A stretch of DNA of 40,822 bases from an uncultured Porphyromonadaceae bacterium (GTDB taxonomy: Bacteria; Bacteroidota; Bacteroidia; Bacteroidales; Muribaculaceae). Where the stretch lies: the NCBI GenBank assembly GCA_947177595.1, contig CAMWUZ010000001.1, positions 1 to 40,822 on the forward strand, written 5' to 3'. Of this stretch, positions 1 through 8,157 are shown one piece after another. Position numbers and translations under genes: made by a program. Numbering within the stretch: position 1 is the first letter of the stretch; the number at the start of each line of letters is the position of its first letter. The notes beneath the pieces are model-generated. The model had not been told where the DNA came from and did no database searches. It saw only the letters and a program-made list of their open reading frames with translations.

Positions 1-1
1 C

Positions 2-109
2 TTCTATGACTATCACCTGCCTGATAGACCCGCCAAACTCAGCGTCAGAATTCATAAGAGCCGCAATAAACAGCATTACTACGAAATCATTAACCCAAAC
101 AAGATATGA
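2..109 (+). CDS. C-terminal end of an unknown phage protein (partial)
   Basis: An open frame enters from the left edge and gives 35 residues before a TGA stop. The fragment is basic and aromatic, with a KSRNKQHYYEI stretch near its end. Its stop overlaps the ATG of the next gene in an ATGA arrangement, so the two are translationally coupled members of one operon on this strand. Too little is present to assign a function. Confidence 0.6.
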   Translation, partial: FYDYHLPDRPAKLSVRIHKSRNKQHYYEIINPNKI

Positions 110-486
110 CTGTACTCGTAAACAATCGCAAACCGGATGTGTCGTTCTACAAAAACGGACGCATTGACATCTGTGCCAAAGTAGCGCGACAGCTGAATCT
201 TGAGCATGGCGACATCATTTCACTCGCACAGGACAAAGGCGAGGTTTACCTGTTTATAGCCAATAAACACTCCGACACCAATTCTGCTCGCTGCACCGGA
301 CAATGCTTCCCATCAAGAAAAGGATCTCGTAATTTCCGCTCACAATCCACGCGATTATGCAGGGTGATGCTCGATATCTGCAAGGCAACATCAGCGGCAC
401 TCCTCCCCGCCGGAACCCCGCTCAACGTTCCGAGCCTCGGAATCGCTATCCCCCTCATCACTCTCAATAATCTTGCACAAAACTAA
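106..486 (+). CDS. Small phage protein with AbrB/SpoVT-like N-terminus
   Basis: The 126-residue product has two parts. Residues about 10-52 (FYKNGRIDICAKVARQLNL, then GDIISLAQDKGEVYLFI) have the swapped-hairpin pattern of AbrB/SpoVT-like proteins: a strand, a KxGRI turn, a short helix ending in L-x-L-x-x-G-D, and a second strand pair. The remaining 70 residues are Ser/Arg/Pro-rich with a hydrophobic end and match nothing I recognise. The start ATG overlaps the previous stop, and the stop lies a few bases before the 991-aa gene, so this is the middle gene of an operon. A DNA-binding or small virion role is possible but unproven. Confidence 0.55.
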   Translation: MTVLVNNRKPDVSFYKNGRIDICAKVARQLNLEHGDIISLAQDKGEVYLFIANKHSDTNSARCTGQCFPSRKGSRNFRSQSTRLCRVMLDICKATSAALLPAGTPLNVPSLGIAIPLITLNNLAQN

Positions 487-491
487 CCCTT

Positions 492-3467
492 ATGCCGGAA
501 ACAATCGTATTCAACGGACTTACTACCGACTCGCCCGACGGATATAATCCCGAAGGCGAACTTTCTATTTCACACAACGCCATATTCGAAGACGGAGCCC
601 TCCGCCCTATCCTCCCGCCTGCAAGTTTCGGACTTGACACCCGTGAGGATGAAGACCTGGTATTTATCCACCGAAGCGCATCCTTTGACCGGGATCACTA
701 TATCATATTCCGGAAATCCGACTCCACCCTCCACTACTATATCGGACCCATATTCGAGCCATCAACAAAACTACCTGAATATCCGGCGACACCCAATCCG
801 CCCGATATTCCAATAGCACCCGTCACCCAATCCGTCACAGATAAACCTGAGCCCCCACGGTTATCTGCAATAACGCCAAGCCCCGTAAACGGCTTCCATG
901 CCATAACATCCGTCGGAAACACCCTTGTCATAACCACCGACTCCGGTATAGCTTACGCCGTCTGGAGAAACGATAAATACATATACCTCGGCACATCGAT
1001 GCCGCAAATCAGCATTGAATTCGGTTTGGGTGAAGTCAGCAGCAGGATTCGGCGCAACGTTCAGTGCGAATTCTCTTATACCCGACCCTCCGACTATTGG
1101 ATTACCAGAGATTATATACCTTGGAGTAAGGATGAGTACAACAAAAAAGGGCTTGATGAAGTCCTCGCTAAAATTCTACCGGATATTAATAAATATATCA
1201 CATCAAAAGGACGATTCTACCAGCCTTTCTTTATCCGTTATGCCCTGAAGCTCTACGATGGCTCCTACGCACAACATTCCGCACCGGTGCTCATGTTACC
1301 TACAGTTGGCGTTCCTGTTGTTAAAATGAACTCTCATACCTACGGTAAAGACACTCTTTCATTCAGGTGCGATTATCTCTTGTTCCATTATGCTCTCCTA
1401 TATAGAACTCTTGCTGCCGAACTGCAAAAACTGGAGCTGTGGAAAGATATCGTCACAGGGATAGACTTCTTCATCTCCGCACCGATCTATACTTACTCAC
1501 AGTCACTGCCCCCTACCAGAGATCGTCTCACTATATATGAAGATTTAGCCTCAATAGCCCTGGAATATACCCCGGACAACCCTGATATTGACCCCGATGA
1601 AGCACCAAGCAGAGGAGACGCAGATAACCTGCCGCCGGATTTGTATTATGGAACATTCTGCGGAAAAGACCACTTCTTCTCTAAGTCCGACAATCTCGAT
1701 ATCTTCCCTTTTGAGCGCAACCCTGTATTTTTCGATGAAATAACCTCTTGCTCCCAATTCTATTATTTTGCATCTATCGCGCCCGCTGATATTCCCGTTG
1801 AAAGCACATTCTCCCCGATACCAATCAAACCCTCGGATCTTGACCTCACCAATCTGCAGATAAGGCAGACACTTAAAGACGATTACCTTTCTCGCCACTC
1901 CTTGATAGCAGAGAGCATGCTCACATACAACAATCGCCTGCAGCTTACAGGCGTCACCTTAAAACTCCCCGCACCTTACCCGCTCAGAGCTTCTACCCAG
2001 TATCTCTCTGCTGCTATAGAACCGATTGCCAAATCGCAATATCCCTACACTGTATATACCTACATTCCGGGAGATAGCACAACATCACTACCCTATTTAG
2101 ATATCCTTGCCAACCCATTCCTTCATAAGACCATAGCCCCTGAACGCGAAGCCCGTGTCATAACAGAAATCTCCGTCATATGCGTCAAGGATGGAAAAGA
2201 ATTGAAAACAGTTCTATTTTCAGCTGATTTCAATAACTCGAACCCCGACCTGTCTCCGGTTTTTCTCGCCTGGGATATGCGCTCTTTCCCTCGTTGGCTA
2301 TACTATCCCGACGCTTCCGCTACCACTATGATTATCAGAATAGGAGATGGGGGTGACGGTTACGCCTATAAACTCCCCTTGCGCCAACACCCCACCCTTA
2401 ACGGTGCCTATTTTTTCAAAGGATTCCACCCCGACTCCACCATTAAATATTTGATAAAAGACCCGGGCACACCAACTGTCAAAGACACCCTCAGCCAAGC
2501 AAACAAAATCTACACTTCAGAGGTCAACAACCCTTTTGTATTCAACCCGCAGGGCATCAACACTGTCGGATCGGGATGCGTATTGGGAATAGCTGCCGCT
2601 TCACGCCCGCTCTCGCAAGGGCAATTCGGACAATTTCCGCTCTACGCGTTCACCACAGAGGGCATTTGGGCGCTATCCGTCAACGAAGTTGGACTATACT
2701 CCACCGTGCAACCTATATCTCGTGAGGTATGCACCGACAAGAAAACCATAACACCGCTCGATAGCAGCGTCGTGTTCATCAGCAAAAGGGGCGTTATGCA
2801 TATCTCCGGCGCCGAGGTTGTCTGCATAAGTGACAAAATCAATAAACCCGCAACCGACATCATACGCATAAACCCGCCCGGCTACGCTAACATCACTATT
2901 CCGCGAAACTTTCTGGAATGGAGCGAAAATGCTTCAATCGCCTACGACTATGCGCGCCAGAGACTCATCATCATTAATACCAACTCGGATATAGCTTTCA
3001 TATACTCCCTCAAAAGCGGAGCTTGGGCTACTATGGACTCCCCATTCATCGCACCGGTCAACTCATACCCGGACACACTCATCAAAGGGCGCTCCAAAAA
3101 TGGAGCTGTCGAGCTATACAGCATGGACTATCCCGCCGCCGAAACGGCAAACGTACTGATAGCAACCCGACCATTCTGCTTCAATGAACCACACCTGCTC
3201 AAAACAATCCGCGCACTCCTCATCGACGCGCATATCAAACCCGCTGAAATTGTCAAACCGTGGAATCTTGACATCGCTTTGACCGCATCAAGAGACCTGT
3301 ACCACTGGCACACAATTGCCGAGAGAACAGGAAAGGGCATTCGCGGAATATCCGGAACACCCTACCAATATCACTCCATATATCTGCATGGAGCACTCGC
3401 GCAGACTGACTTCATTGTCGGGGCATCAATAGAAGCCGTCACCAAATATACACGCAAGCTCCGCTGA
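492..3467 (+). CDS. Predicted tail nozzle / stabilisation-type protein
   Basis: The 991-residue product is soluble, rich in Pro, Tyr, Ser and Asp, and full of short beta-strand patterns, with no signal peptide or membrane segment. Residues about 690-780 hold the best conserved-looking block: GSGCVLGIAAASRPLSQG, then QFPLYAFTTEGIWAL and VVFISKRGVMHISG. This reads like consecutive blades of a beta-propeller. Large beta-rich proteins of this size form the nozzle in short-tailed phages (T7 gp12 and P22 gp10 are the models), and the rest of this phage also looks podovirus-like. The gene ends 9 bp from the convergent minus-strand cluster. The role is an inference from size, composition and context. 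A base-plate or fibre-like protein is the alternative. Confidence 0.5.
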   Translation: MPETIVFNGLTTDSPDGYNPEGELSISHNAIFEDGALRPILPPASFGLDTREDEDLVFIHRSASFDRDHYIIFRKSDSTLHYYIGPIFEPSTKLPEYPATPNPPDIPIAPVTQSVTDKPEPPRLSAITPSPVNGFHAITSVGNTLVITTDSGIAYAVWRNDKYIYLGTSMPQISIEFGLGEVSSRIRRNVQCEFSYTRPSDYWITRDYIPWSKDEYNKKGLDEVLAKILPDINKYITSKGRFYQPFFIRYALKLYDGSYAQHSAPVLMLPTVGVPVVKMNSHTYGKDTLSFRCDYLLFHYALLYRTLAAELQKLELWKDIVTGIDFFISAPIYTYSQSLPPTRDRLTIYEDLASIALEYTPDNPDIDPDEAPSRGDADNLPPDLYYGTFCGKDHFFSKSDNLDIFPFERNPVFFDEITSCSQFYYFASIAPADIPVESTFSPIPIKPSDLDLTNLQIRQTLKDDYLSRHSLIAESMLTYNNRLQLTGVTLKLPAPYPLRASTQYLSAAIEPIAKSQYPYTVYTYIPGDSTTSLPYLDILANPFLHKTIAPEREARVITEISVICVKDGKELKTVLFSADFNNSNPDLSPVFLAWDMRSFPRWLYYPDASATTMIIRIGDGGDGYAYKLPLRQHPTLNGAYFFKGFHPDSTIKYLIKDPGTPTVKDTLSQANKIYTSEVNNPFVFNPQGINTVGSGCVLGIAAASRPLSQGQFGQFPLYAFTTEGIWALSVNEVGLYSTVQPISREVCTDKKTITPLDSSVVFISKRGVMHISGAEVVCISDKINKPATDIIRINPPGYANITIPRNFLEWSENASIAYDYARQRLIIINTNSDIAFIYSLKSGAWATMDSPFIAPVNSYPDTLIKGRSKNGAVELYSMDYPAAETANVLIATRPFCFNEPHLLKTIRALLIDAHIKPAEIVKPWNLDIALTASRDLYHWHTIAERTGKGIRGISGTPYQYHSIYLHGALAQTDFIVGASIEAVTKYTRKLR

Positions 3468-3476
3468 TGCCACACC

Positions 3477-4004
3477 CTACCACGGACTCAGAGGACGGCG
3501 CACCGGACTCTGCAGACGCAGCACTATTGAACGCAAACGATCCCACAGATCCTCACATTTAATCCCCCACTTCTCCGCAGCTCTCGCATTGGATATCCCG
3601 AGCCATTCCCACAGCACCGTTGCTGTCATCAGCTCACGCACCAGAGCCGGTATTGACCGCACTGCCGCTGAGTGGCGGCGCAATACAATCCGCTTCACCG
3701 CCACCAACACCTCATATCGGTCCAACTCCTCATCAGGAGCACTTACCGGGCTGAGAATATCAAGGCAACGCAGCCACACAAGCTCCAATATACGTTCCAC
3801 TCGGTCAACATTACCCTCCTGACAGATATCCTGAATAACGTGCTTTACATGAATAGCATCCTCACCCACAACATCACCCTCGATATATCCCAGATTCGCA
3901 ATGTCATATAAAATGTCCTCTTTGCTTAGTTTCGTACGCACTATCTCCGTCTCTTTATCGGAATTGTCACCGCACTTGCACATCTCTCTTCCACACTTTC
4001 CCAT
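3477..4004 (-). CDS. Unknown phage protein, 175 aa
   Basis: The product is helical and begins with a short Cys-rich stretch (CGREMCKCG). Two acidic/basic amphipathic helical segments and a C-terminal helix with several Trp residues (LWEWLGI, LWDRLRSI) follow. It has no signal peptide or membrane span. It is the last gene of the large minus-strand late operon and lies 8 bp downstream of the 172-aa gene. The repeated pattern of a hydrophobic helix followed by RRxxxxVRSIP suggests a compact all-alpha protein. I do not recognise the family. Its place after the lysis genes argues only that it is expressed late. Confidence 0.6.
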   Translation of the reverse strand: MGKCGREMCKCGDNSDKETEIVRTKLSKEDILYDIANLGYIEGDVVGEDAIHVKHVIQDICQEGNVDRVERILELVWLRCLDILSPVSAPDEELDRYEVLVAVKRIVLRRHSAAVRSIPALVRELMTATVLWEWLGISNARAAEKWGIKCEDLWDRLRSIVLRLQSPVRRPLSPW

Positions 4005-4012
4005 GTCTCTGT

Positions 4013-4531
4013 TTATTTATAGTTTTCCGGCTTAAAGGGGCGCCTTCGGGCATTAAGAATCCTTACGGTATTTTCAAGATATCCGGTGGCGCGACTTTGG
4101 TATCGCTCACTCTCTTCCGGCGCTGTCAACAATAGCCACTGTCCGAGTATGCTGTTCACAAGATAACCCTCGATACAGCTCTTCACCTCGTCGTTATATA
4201 GAAAACCACCGCTACTCTGATCCGAATCCTTCTGATTCTTGAAAATCCGTAGCTGGAGAGCAATGCCGCCTAACATCAACCGGTCCGTCTCATCATTTAA
4301 AGAACCTTGTGTTATAGCGAAATCTCCGCCATACTCCTTCAAGGCTGCTGTTATCTCCGGTAACGCGGTCCTGATATATTCTTCCATTAAAACCCCATCC
4401 TCCGATATCAGCGCAATCCTACGATAGCTCTCAGGGTCAGACTTCAATCTTTTTGCTCCGAGATACTCCGTCTCTAAACGTAGAAGAGTCTTGATTCCCG
4501 ATACTGAAATAACTATTGTTACTCCTTCCAT
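4013..4531 (-). CDS. Unknown phage protein, 172 aa
   Basis: The product starts with a beta-like stretch (GVTIVISVSGIKTLLRLE) followed by mixed alpha/beta sequence and a basic C-terminus (LNARRRPFKPENYK). The central YNDEVKSCIEGYLVNSILGQWLL and the nearby S-R-A-T-G-Y-L segment have the look of small head-completion or tail-completion proteins, but I cannot name a family. It is followed 8 bp later by the 175-aa gene and preceded by a 122-bp spacer after the spanin gene. That AT-rich spacer has AAAATT-like runs just before the start codon, typical of Bacteroidales leaders. Confidence 0.6.
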   Translation of the reverse strand: MEGVTIVISVSGIKTLLRLETEYLGAKRLKSDPESYRRIALISEDGVLMEEYIRTALPEITAALKEYGGDFAITQGSLNDETDRLMLGGIALQLRIFKNQKDSDQSSGGFLYNDEVKSCIEGYLVNSILGQWLLLTAPEESERYQSRATGYLENTVRILNARRRPFKPENYK

Positions 4532-4653
4532 AATTCAAAAATTAAAAATTGAGTAAGTTATTGCAACTCCGGCAAATGGCTGAAACCCGTGCGGCGTATA
4601 GCCGTTTTTATCAGTTTGTCTTTCAGTGTCATAAAAATTATAAGTCATATATA

Positions 4654-5199
4654 TCACACAATAAATTTCCGGCGTACCCGCAAGAATACAAGCAAAACCG
4701 CCGCGAGCAATCCTCCTATGGCAATGCCTCCGAAGTCCATCTTGATCTTTTCCCATCTGCTTAACTCGCGCTCTACCGTCACAATGGATGGTATTGAATC
4801 TGATTTTGTCGCTTCAAAGCGTGAGTTTAGGGAGAAAATTGAATCACGGAGCATCTTATTCTCCACCTCCAGCTCTTTCTCGCGGTTGGTGGAGCGATAG
4901 ATGATTCTTTCGCGGTCATGCCGAGCCGTGTCGCCGTTCTCTTTAAGCACCACGACTTCTCTCTCTCGGTCAATAACCGAATCTGAGCGCACTTCTTTCT
5001 CGCGTCTTGATTCAAGGGATTGCAGAAGTCGCTTGTAAATAGCCGTTGTGTCAGCCTCCTTATACTCCGTCCGCACCGTTTCCACGGGCACATACTTTGT
5101 GGTGGTACAGCTGCAACAGAACGCAGCGAGAAAAACGAAGAATAGAATCGCATAGACAAGGCTCTTCACAAATGCCACAAGTAGCTCACGGTTGCTCAT
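4654..5199 (-). CDS. Candidate unimolecular spanin (u-spanin)
   Basis: Spanins fuse the inner and outer membranes at the end of lysis. This 181-residue product has the u-spanin layout. Residues about 6-31 form a hydrophobic signal ending in FLAAFCCSC, with Cys31 the likely lipidated residue. A charged coiled-coil-like periplasmic stretch (residues about 40-150, rich in Glu, Arg, Asp and Ser) follows. A C-terminal transmembrane segment (FGGIAIGGLLAAVLLVFL) ends in a basic tail (RVRRKFIV). It overlaps the amidase gene by 4 nt (ATGA), and the holin-like gene is further upstream, so the lysis genes form a cassette. The lipobox is loose, but lipoboxes in Bacteroidetes often are. The call rests on topology and neighbours, not on family recognition. 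Confidence 0.65.
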   Translation of the reverse strand: MSNRELLVAFVKSLVYAILFFVFLAAFCCSCTTTKYVPVETVRTEYKEADTTAIYKRLLQSLESRREKEVRSDSVIDREREVVVLKENGDTARHDRERIIYRSTNREKELEVENKMLRDSIFSLNSRFEATKSDSIPSIVTVERELSRWEKIKMDFGGIAIGGLLAAVLLVFLRVRRKFIV

Positions 5200-5624
5200 A
5201 TATCAGCATACTCCTTTCTCGCGTCAAATGAAGGACACGCCTTCTTTGGATTGAAATCACGGTGCCCCACAATCTCAGCTTCCGGGAACTTAGCCTTTAA
5301 TTGGCGTAGTATGCCAATCATAGCTACCTTCTGAGCCGGAGTGCGGTTGTCAATGGGTGGAAGTCCCGGTTTGGTGGTATCTACCCCTCCGATGTAGCAC
5401 ACATTTATTATATGTGAGTTATGTCCGGCTACACCGTTGCTCGGCTGCTCGATAGGTACGGTATTGATGATTGTGCCGTCAGCCTCCACGATATAATGAT
5501 AGCCGGGAGTTTTCCACCCGTTCCCTTTCGGCTTCGGTGTTGTATGGTAGCGCACTATGTCCGCAGCCTTGTTCTTCTGATTTCCAGCCGTGCAATGCAC
5601 GGCTATATGTGTTATTTTCCTCAT
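5196..5624 (-). CDS. Phage endolysin, N-acetylmuramoyl-L-alanine amidase
   Basis: The enzyme cuts the bond between N-acetylmuramic acid and L-alanine in peptidoglycan. The 142-residue product is a single Amidase_2 domain. It shows IAVHCTAG with His10 as a likely zinc ligand, the GHNSHIINVCYIGG block, and VGHRDFNPKKACPSFD with His121 and Cys130 as the other ligands, a layout like T7 lysozyme. There is no signal peptide, so it needs a holin to reach the wall, and the membrane protein encoded upstream could supply that. The spanin gene overlaps its stop by 4 nt. The start ATG follows a 75-bp spacer that carries a possible antisense-strand small RNA. Confidence 0.92.
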   Translation of the reverse strand: MRKITHIAVHCTAGNQKNKAADIVRYHTTPKPKGNGWKTPGYHYIVEADGTIINTVPIEQPSNGVAGHNSHIINVCYIGGVDTTKPGLPPIDNRTPAQKVAMIGILRQLKAKFPEAEIVGHRDFNPKKACPSFDARKEYADI

Positions 5625-5631
5625 GATTTAC

Positions 5632-5639
5632 TATATTTG
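5632..5639 (+). promoter_or_regulatory. Bacteroidetes -7 box (TATATTTG) for a short + strand RNA
   Basis: The eight bases match the Bacteroidetes consensus TAnnTTTG exactly and point into the gap between the amidase and holin-like genes, against the direction of both. A clear TTTG at -33 is missing. Transcription would begin near 5645 and meet a terminator hairpin about 50 nt later. Confidence 0.35.
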
Positions 5640-5644
5640 TAATC

Positions 5645-5701
5645 GGAAAGTATATCTCTCATGAGGTATCTGAGTCGGCAAAGAGTTGTCGGCTCTTTTT
5701 T
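5645..5701 (+). ncRNA. Candidate small RNA antisense to the lysis operon spacer
   Basis: The stretch starts just after a TAnnTTTG box. It contains a first small hairpin (TATCTC, loop TCAT, GAGGTA) and a second strong hairpin that ends in six T residues. There is no open frame of useful length in it. A transcript of about 55 nt would be fully antisense to the 5' leader of the amidase messenger and would end at the stop codon of the holin-like gene. No known family was recognised. The existence of the RNA is inferred only from promoter, structure and terminator signals. Confidence 0.35.
5672..5701 (+). terminator. Rho-independent terminator, + strand
   Basis: A 10-bp stem (GAGTCGGCAA against TTGTCGGCTC, with two G-T pairs) closes a 4-base loop and is followed by TTTTTT. 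The T run lies only on the + strand side, so it would stop transcripts reading rightward, away from the amidase gene and into the holin-like gene. Confidence 0.6.
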
Positions 5702-6299
5702 AGTCCTGATTCATTTTGTGGTAAAAATCTATTTTTATTCTCTCATAAGTGGCATGAACATTCGTATAGGCGCGCCCGTGATTCACACTGTCGGCATACA
5801 CCTCACGCTCCACAACCTCTGCCACCCAGTCCACCCAATCATGGTTGATGTAAGAAGACAGCTTTTTACCGCGATATACGAAGCAGTCAAAACGGCTCTC
5901 CCGATCTTCATGCAGATTCTGTATCAGTGTCCGGATTTTGTGCCGTGTCGCTTCCTTGTCGGCGATATGGTTCTCCTCGCGCACCTTTTTGATGATACGG
6001 CACACCTTTTCTATAGCAAGGTCAAAATAAACACCCGTGGTGTGCTTTATCCTGAGCTGCGTCTCAGGCTTCAAGCCCTCGGATATATCCGTGAGCATAT
6101 CGTTCTGTCTCCGGGTTTCAGTCAATAGATCTTTCATCATCTGACTGTTTCCCTTAATCATATCGTCGATGATGCTCTTGAACCACCGGAAGCAAGCTAC
6201 CCAAAGCAATGCGGTGAGTACGAGGAAGAAGGCGGCAGTCACCGCCATCATCCCCACATCGCCGATATTCTTTGCTACTATATCTACCTCTTGTGTCAT
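5700..6299 (-). CDS. Membrane-anchored phage protein, possible holin
   Basis: The 199-residue product has one strong transmembrane helix near the N-terminus (about residues 16-38, MMAVTAAFFLVLTALLWVACF). A soluble helical region follows, with many Lys, Glu and Arg residues and HxxR-type patterns. Its gene lies immediately upstream of the endolysin and spanin in the same operon, the usual place of a holin. The soluble part of about 160 residues is larger than in classical holins, so it may instead be a membrane-bound lysis regulator or another inner-membrane protein. Topology is seen directly; the holin role is inferred from position. Confidence 0.5.
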   Translation of the reverse strand: MTQEVDIVAKNIGDVGMMAVTAAFFLVLTALLWVACFRWFKSIIDDMIKGNSQMMKDLLTETRRQNDMLTDISEGLKPETQLRIKHTTGVYFDLAIEKVCRIIKKVREENHIADKEATRHKIRTLIQNLHEDRESRFDCFVYRGKKLSSYINHDWVDWVAEVVEREVYADSVNHGRAYTNVHATYERIKIDFYHKMNQD

Positions 6300-6308
6300 A
6301 ATACCTGT

Positions 6309-8141
6309 TTAATCATCCAAAGTCTCGGGGATTACCGAATGTTGCTCATAAATAGTGTTGCCCGAATCAAACACCAGCCTGCAATACTTTCTGTTTAACG
6401 GATTTTGAACAGACCATATCTCAAATTCAGCCGCAAACAGCATTGGCGTACCATTGAAGTAATCGCAGTCATCCTCGCTTATTGGTACCGGACCCATTTT
6501 CTTTAGCTCTAAAGCATATCCGGAGCGAGTAGCTCTATGGAGCGAATTTATACTCCCACACTGCCATATCCGCCTCGCAGCAGCTAATTCCGTGGGGAGG
6601 TCAGCATTCGCTGTGCTATCTCTAAAAGTATTAAAACTGGGAGATACCAGTCCGCGGATTAACTGTGACAATGTGTTCTGCCACGATAATGAAATATAAC
6701 ATAACACGTTGCCGCGTCTGTCGAGTCGCTCCACGCTACCACCCGTGAGGCACATAGGAGATAAAAGCGAATCGGGAGCGCCATAATCCAGATTTTTATG
6801 CAGATATCTATCCGGAAAATAACTCAGGCAAACATATCTCTCGTTCACGATTTCAAACCAATTGAAATCATAACGTGCACCGGATTCAGGATGTACAGCT
6901 GAGATAAGCAGAATGGAGTACACTGAATAAGAATCATAATCAACATCCTCTCCGGTATCTGCGCCCGGAACCCACTGTTCTGTAAATTCTGCTATATCTA
7001 CAATCAGATGCCCGAACTCATCGCCAAGCTCCGGACAGAAGATTCTCTGTCCTTTTTTAAAGAGAATTGGTGACGGATCTCGGGTGGTAAAACAGTAGTC
7101 CCACCAAATATAAGAGTGGGTTTCTGAATAGGCAGCGCTAAATAGGATCGCTTCCTGGAACGGCAGACCAGAAGCAGCATCACACCATACTACCGGAAAA
7201 TAATCCATCCCATTGAAATCGTAATCCCTTAATACCACATTATTGCCAAAAAAACACGTGCGTTCATTTCCATGCTCATCAACCCAAAAGTGTGCGAAAG
7301 ATAACATATGTTTCACGCCGTCTGCATCGACGACCTCACAGCCGGACACCTGTCTGGCGTTATCATTTTTACTCCACGTCCCGTTTTCTAAACCATAGTC
7401 ATAAAGCACCTTGGTGACAAAAAAATCCATACCTTCAAGGGTTACCCTGCTTCCCACCCTAAGAAGATGTTTATCTACTATGGATATGGAATTGCCATAC
7501 CACTCTTCTGCATAATCCGTGAAGGGGATATACATTGGGAATGTATGGCTGCATAGGCGTATGACGTTGGAGTCAAGAGTCCTCAACAGTCTATTCTCTT
7601 CGCTGAAATGATACAAAATCCTGTTGCCGAGCTCATCGATAGTGATAAACCACTTGTAATACTCATTTATCAAGTCACCGGCAATGATAGTCTCCTCGTA
7701 AGGAGTGGTATCGGAAGGCGCAACTAATTCACCCAAATTCCACTGGTTACCTTCACCTATTATTATATTCCCGTTCTCATCAAACCATCCAGAACCGTCA
7801 CCAAGATTCGTTATCCAATATCTTATTAGCTTATCCCCGTACTTTAAAATACAGGCATCAGGCTTATCAACTACAAATAACAGATTCCTACTTGCATCGT
7901 ACGGATCGCCAATGGCACATCCCAAAACAGTTATCACCTTTGGCTCTCGCTCCTCCTTTTTCGGCGCGGCTATCCTCCCCAGGTCAAGTTTCTGACTCGC
8001 CCCCTCGTTCAGCACCTCAACCATCAGCCCCTCCGGAGATACTTCTTCGGGCACATCCGGTAAATCGCCCACCTGACAACCGTTCTCGTATGCTGCCAGC
8101 ATATTTAAAAGTTTCTTTTCTTGCTCTTCTGTAAATGCCAT
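6309..8141 (-). CDS. Predicted tail / receptor-binding protein, 610 aa
   Basis: Residues 1-65 form a helical head (TEEQEKKLLNMLAAYENG, then an Asp/Pro/Glu-rich segment and LMVEVLNEGASQKLDL). This resembles the attachment end used by several tail proteins of Bacteroidales phages. The remaining 540 residues are rich in aromatic residues, Gly, Asp and Cys and in predicted beta strands, with many Trp-Tyr pairs and no membrane segment, as in receptor-binding or depolymerase-like tail tips. No catalytic motif was recognised. It sits between the coiled-coil fibre gene and the lysis genes, 16 bp from the former, inside the tail part of the late operon. The tail role is inferred. Confidence 0.5.
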   Translation of the reverse strand: MAFTEEQEKKLLNMLAAYENGCQVGDLPDVPEEVSPEGLMVEVLNEGASQKLDLGRIAAPKKEEREPKVITVLGCAIGDPYDASRNLLFVVDKPDACILKYGDKLIRYWITNLGDGSGWFDENGNIIIGEGNQWNLGELVAPSDTTPYEETIIAGDLINEYYKWFITIDELGNRILYHFSEENRLLRTLDSNVIRLCSHTFPMYIPFTDYAEEWYGNSISIVDKHLLRVGSRVTLEGMDFFVTKVLYDYGLENGTWSKNDNARQVSGCEVVDADGVKHMLSFAHFWVDEHGNERTCFFGNNVVLRDYDFNGMDYFPVVWCDAASGLPFQEAILFSAAYSETHSYIWWDYCFTTRDPSPILFKKGQRIFCPELGDEFGHLIVDIAEFTEQWVPGADTGEDVDYDSYSVYSILLISAVHPESGARYDFNWFEIVNERYVCLSYFPDRYLHKNLDYGAPDSLLSPMCLTGGSVERLDRRGNVLCYISLSWQNTLSQLIRGLVSPSFNTFRDSTANADLPTELAAARRIWQCGSINSLHRATRSGYALELKKMGPVPISEDDCDYFNGTPMLFAAEFEIWSVQNPLNRKYCRLVFDSGNTIYEQHSVIPETLDD

Positions 8142-8157
8142 AATTTATATTCTTCGT

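Noticed and set aside
1551..1898. A 115-codon minus-strand frame opposite the 991-aa tail gene
   Set aside because: The plus-strand gene is continuous and coherent here; the reverse frame has no motif.
4535..4756. A 73-codon minus-strand frame between the 172-aa gene and the spanin
   Set aside because: It overlaps the spanin C-terminus, lacks a recognisable product and covers an AT-rich spacer that better fits an untranslated leader.
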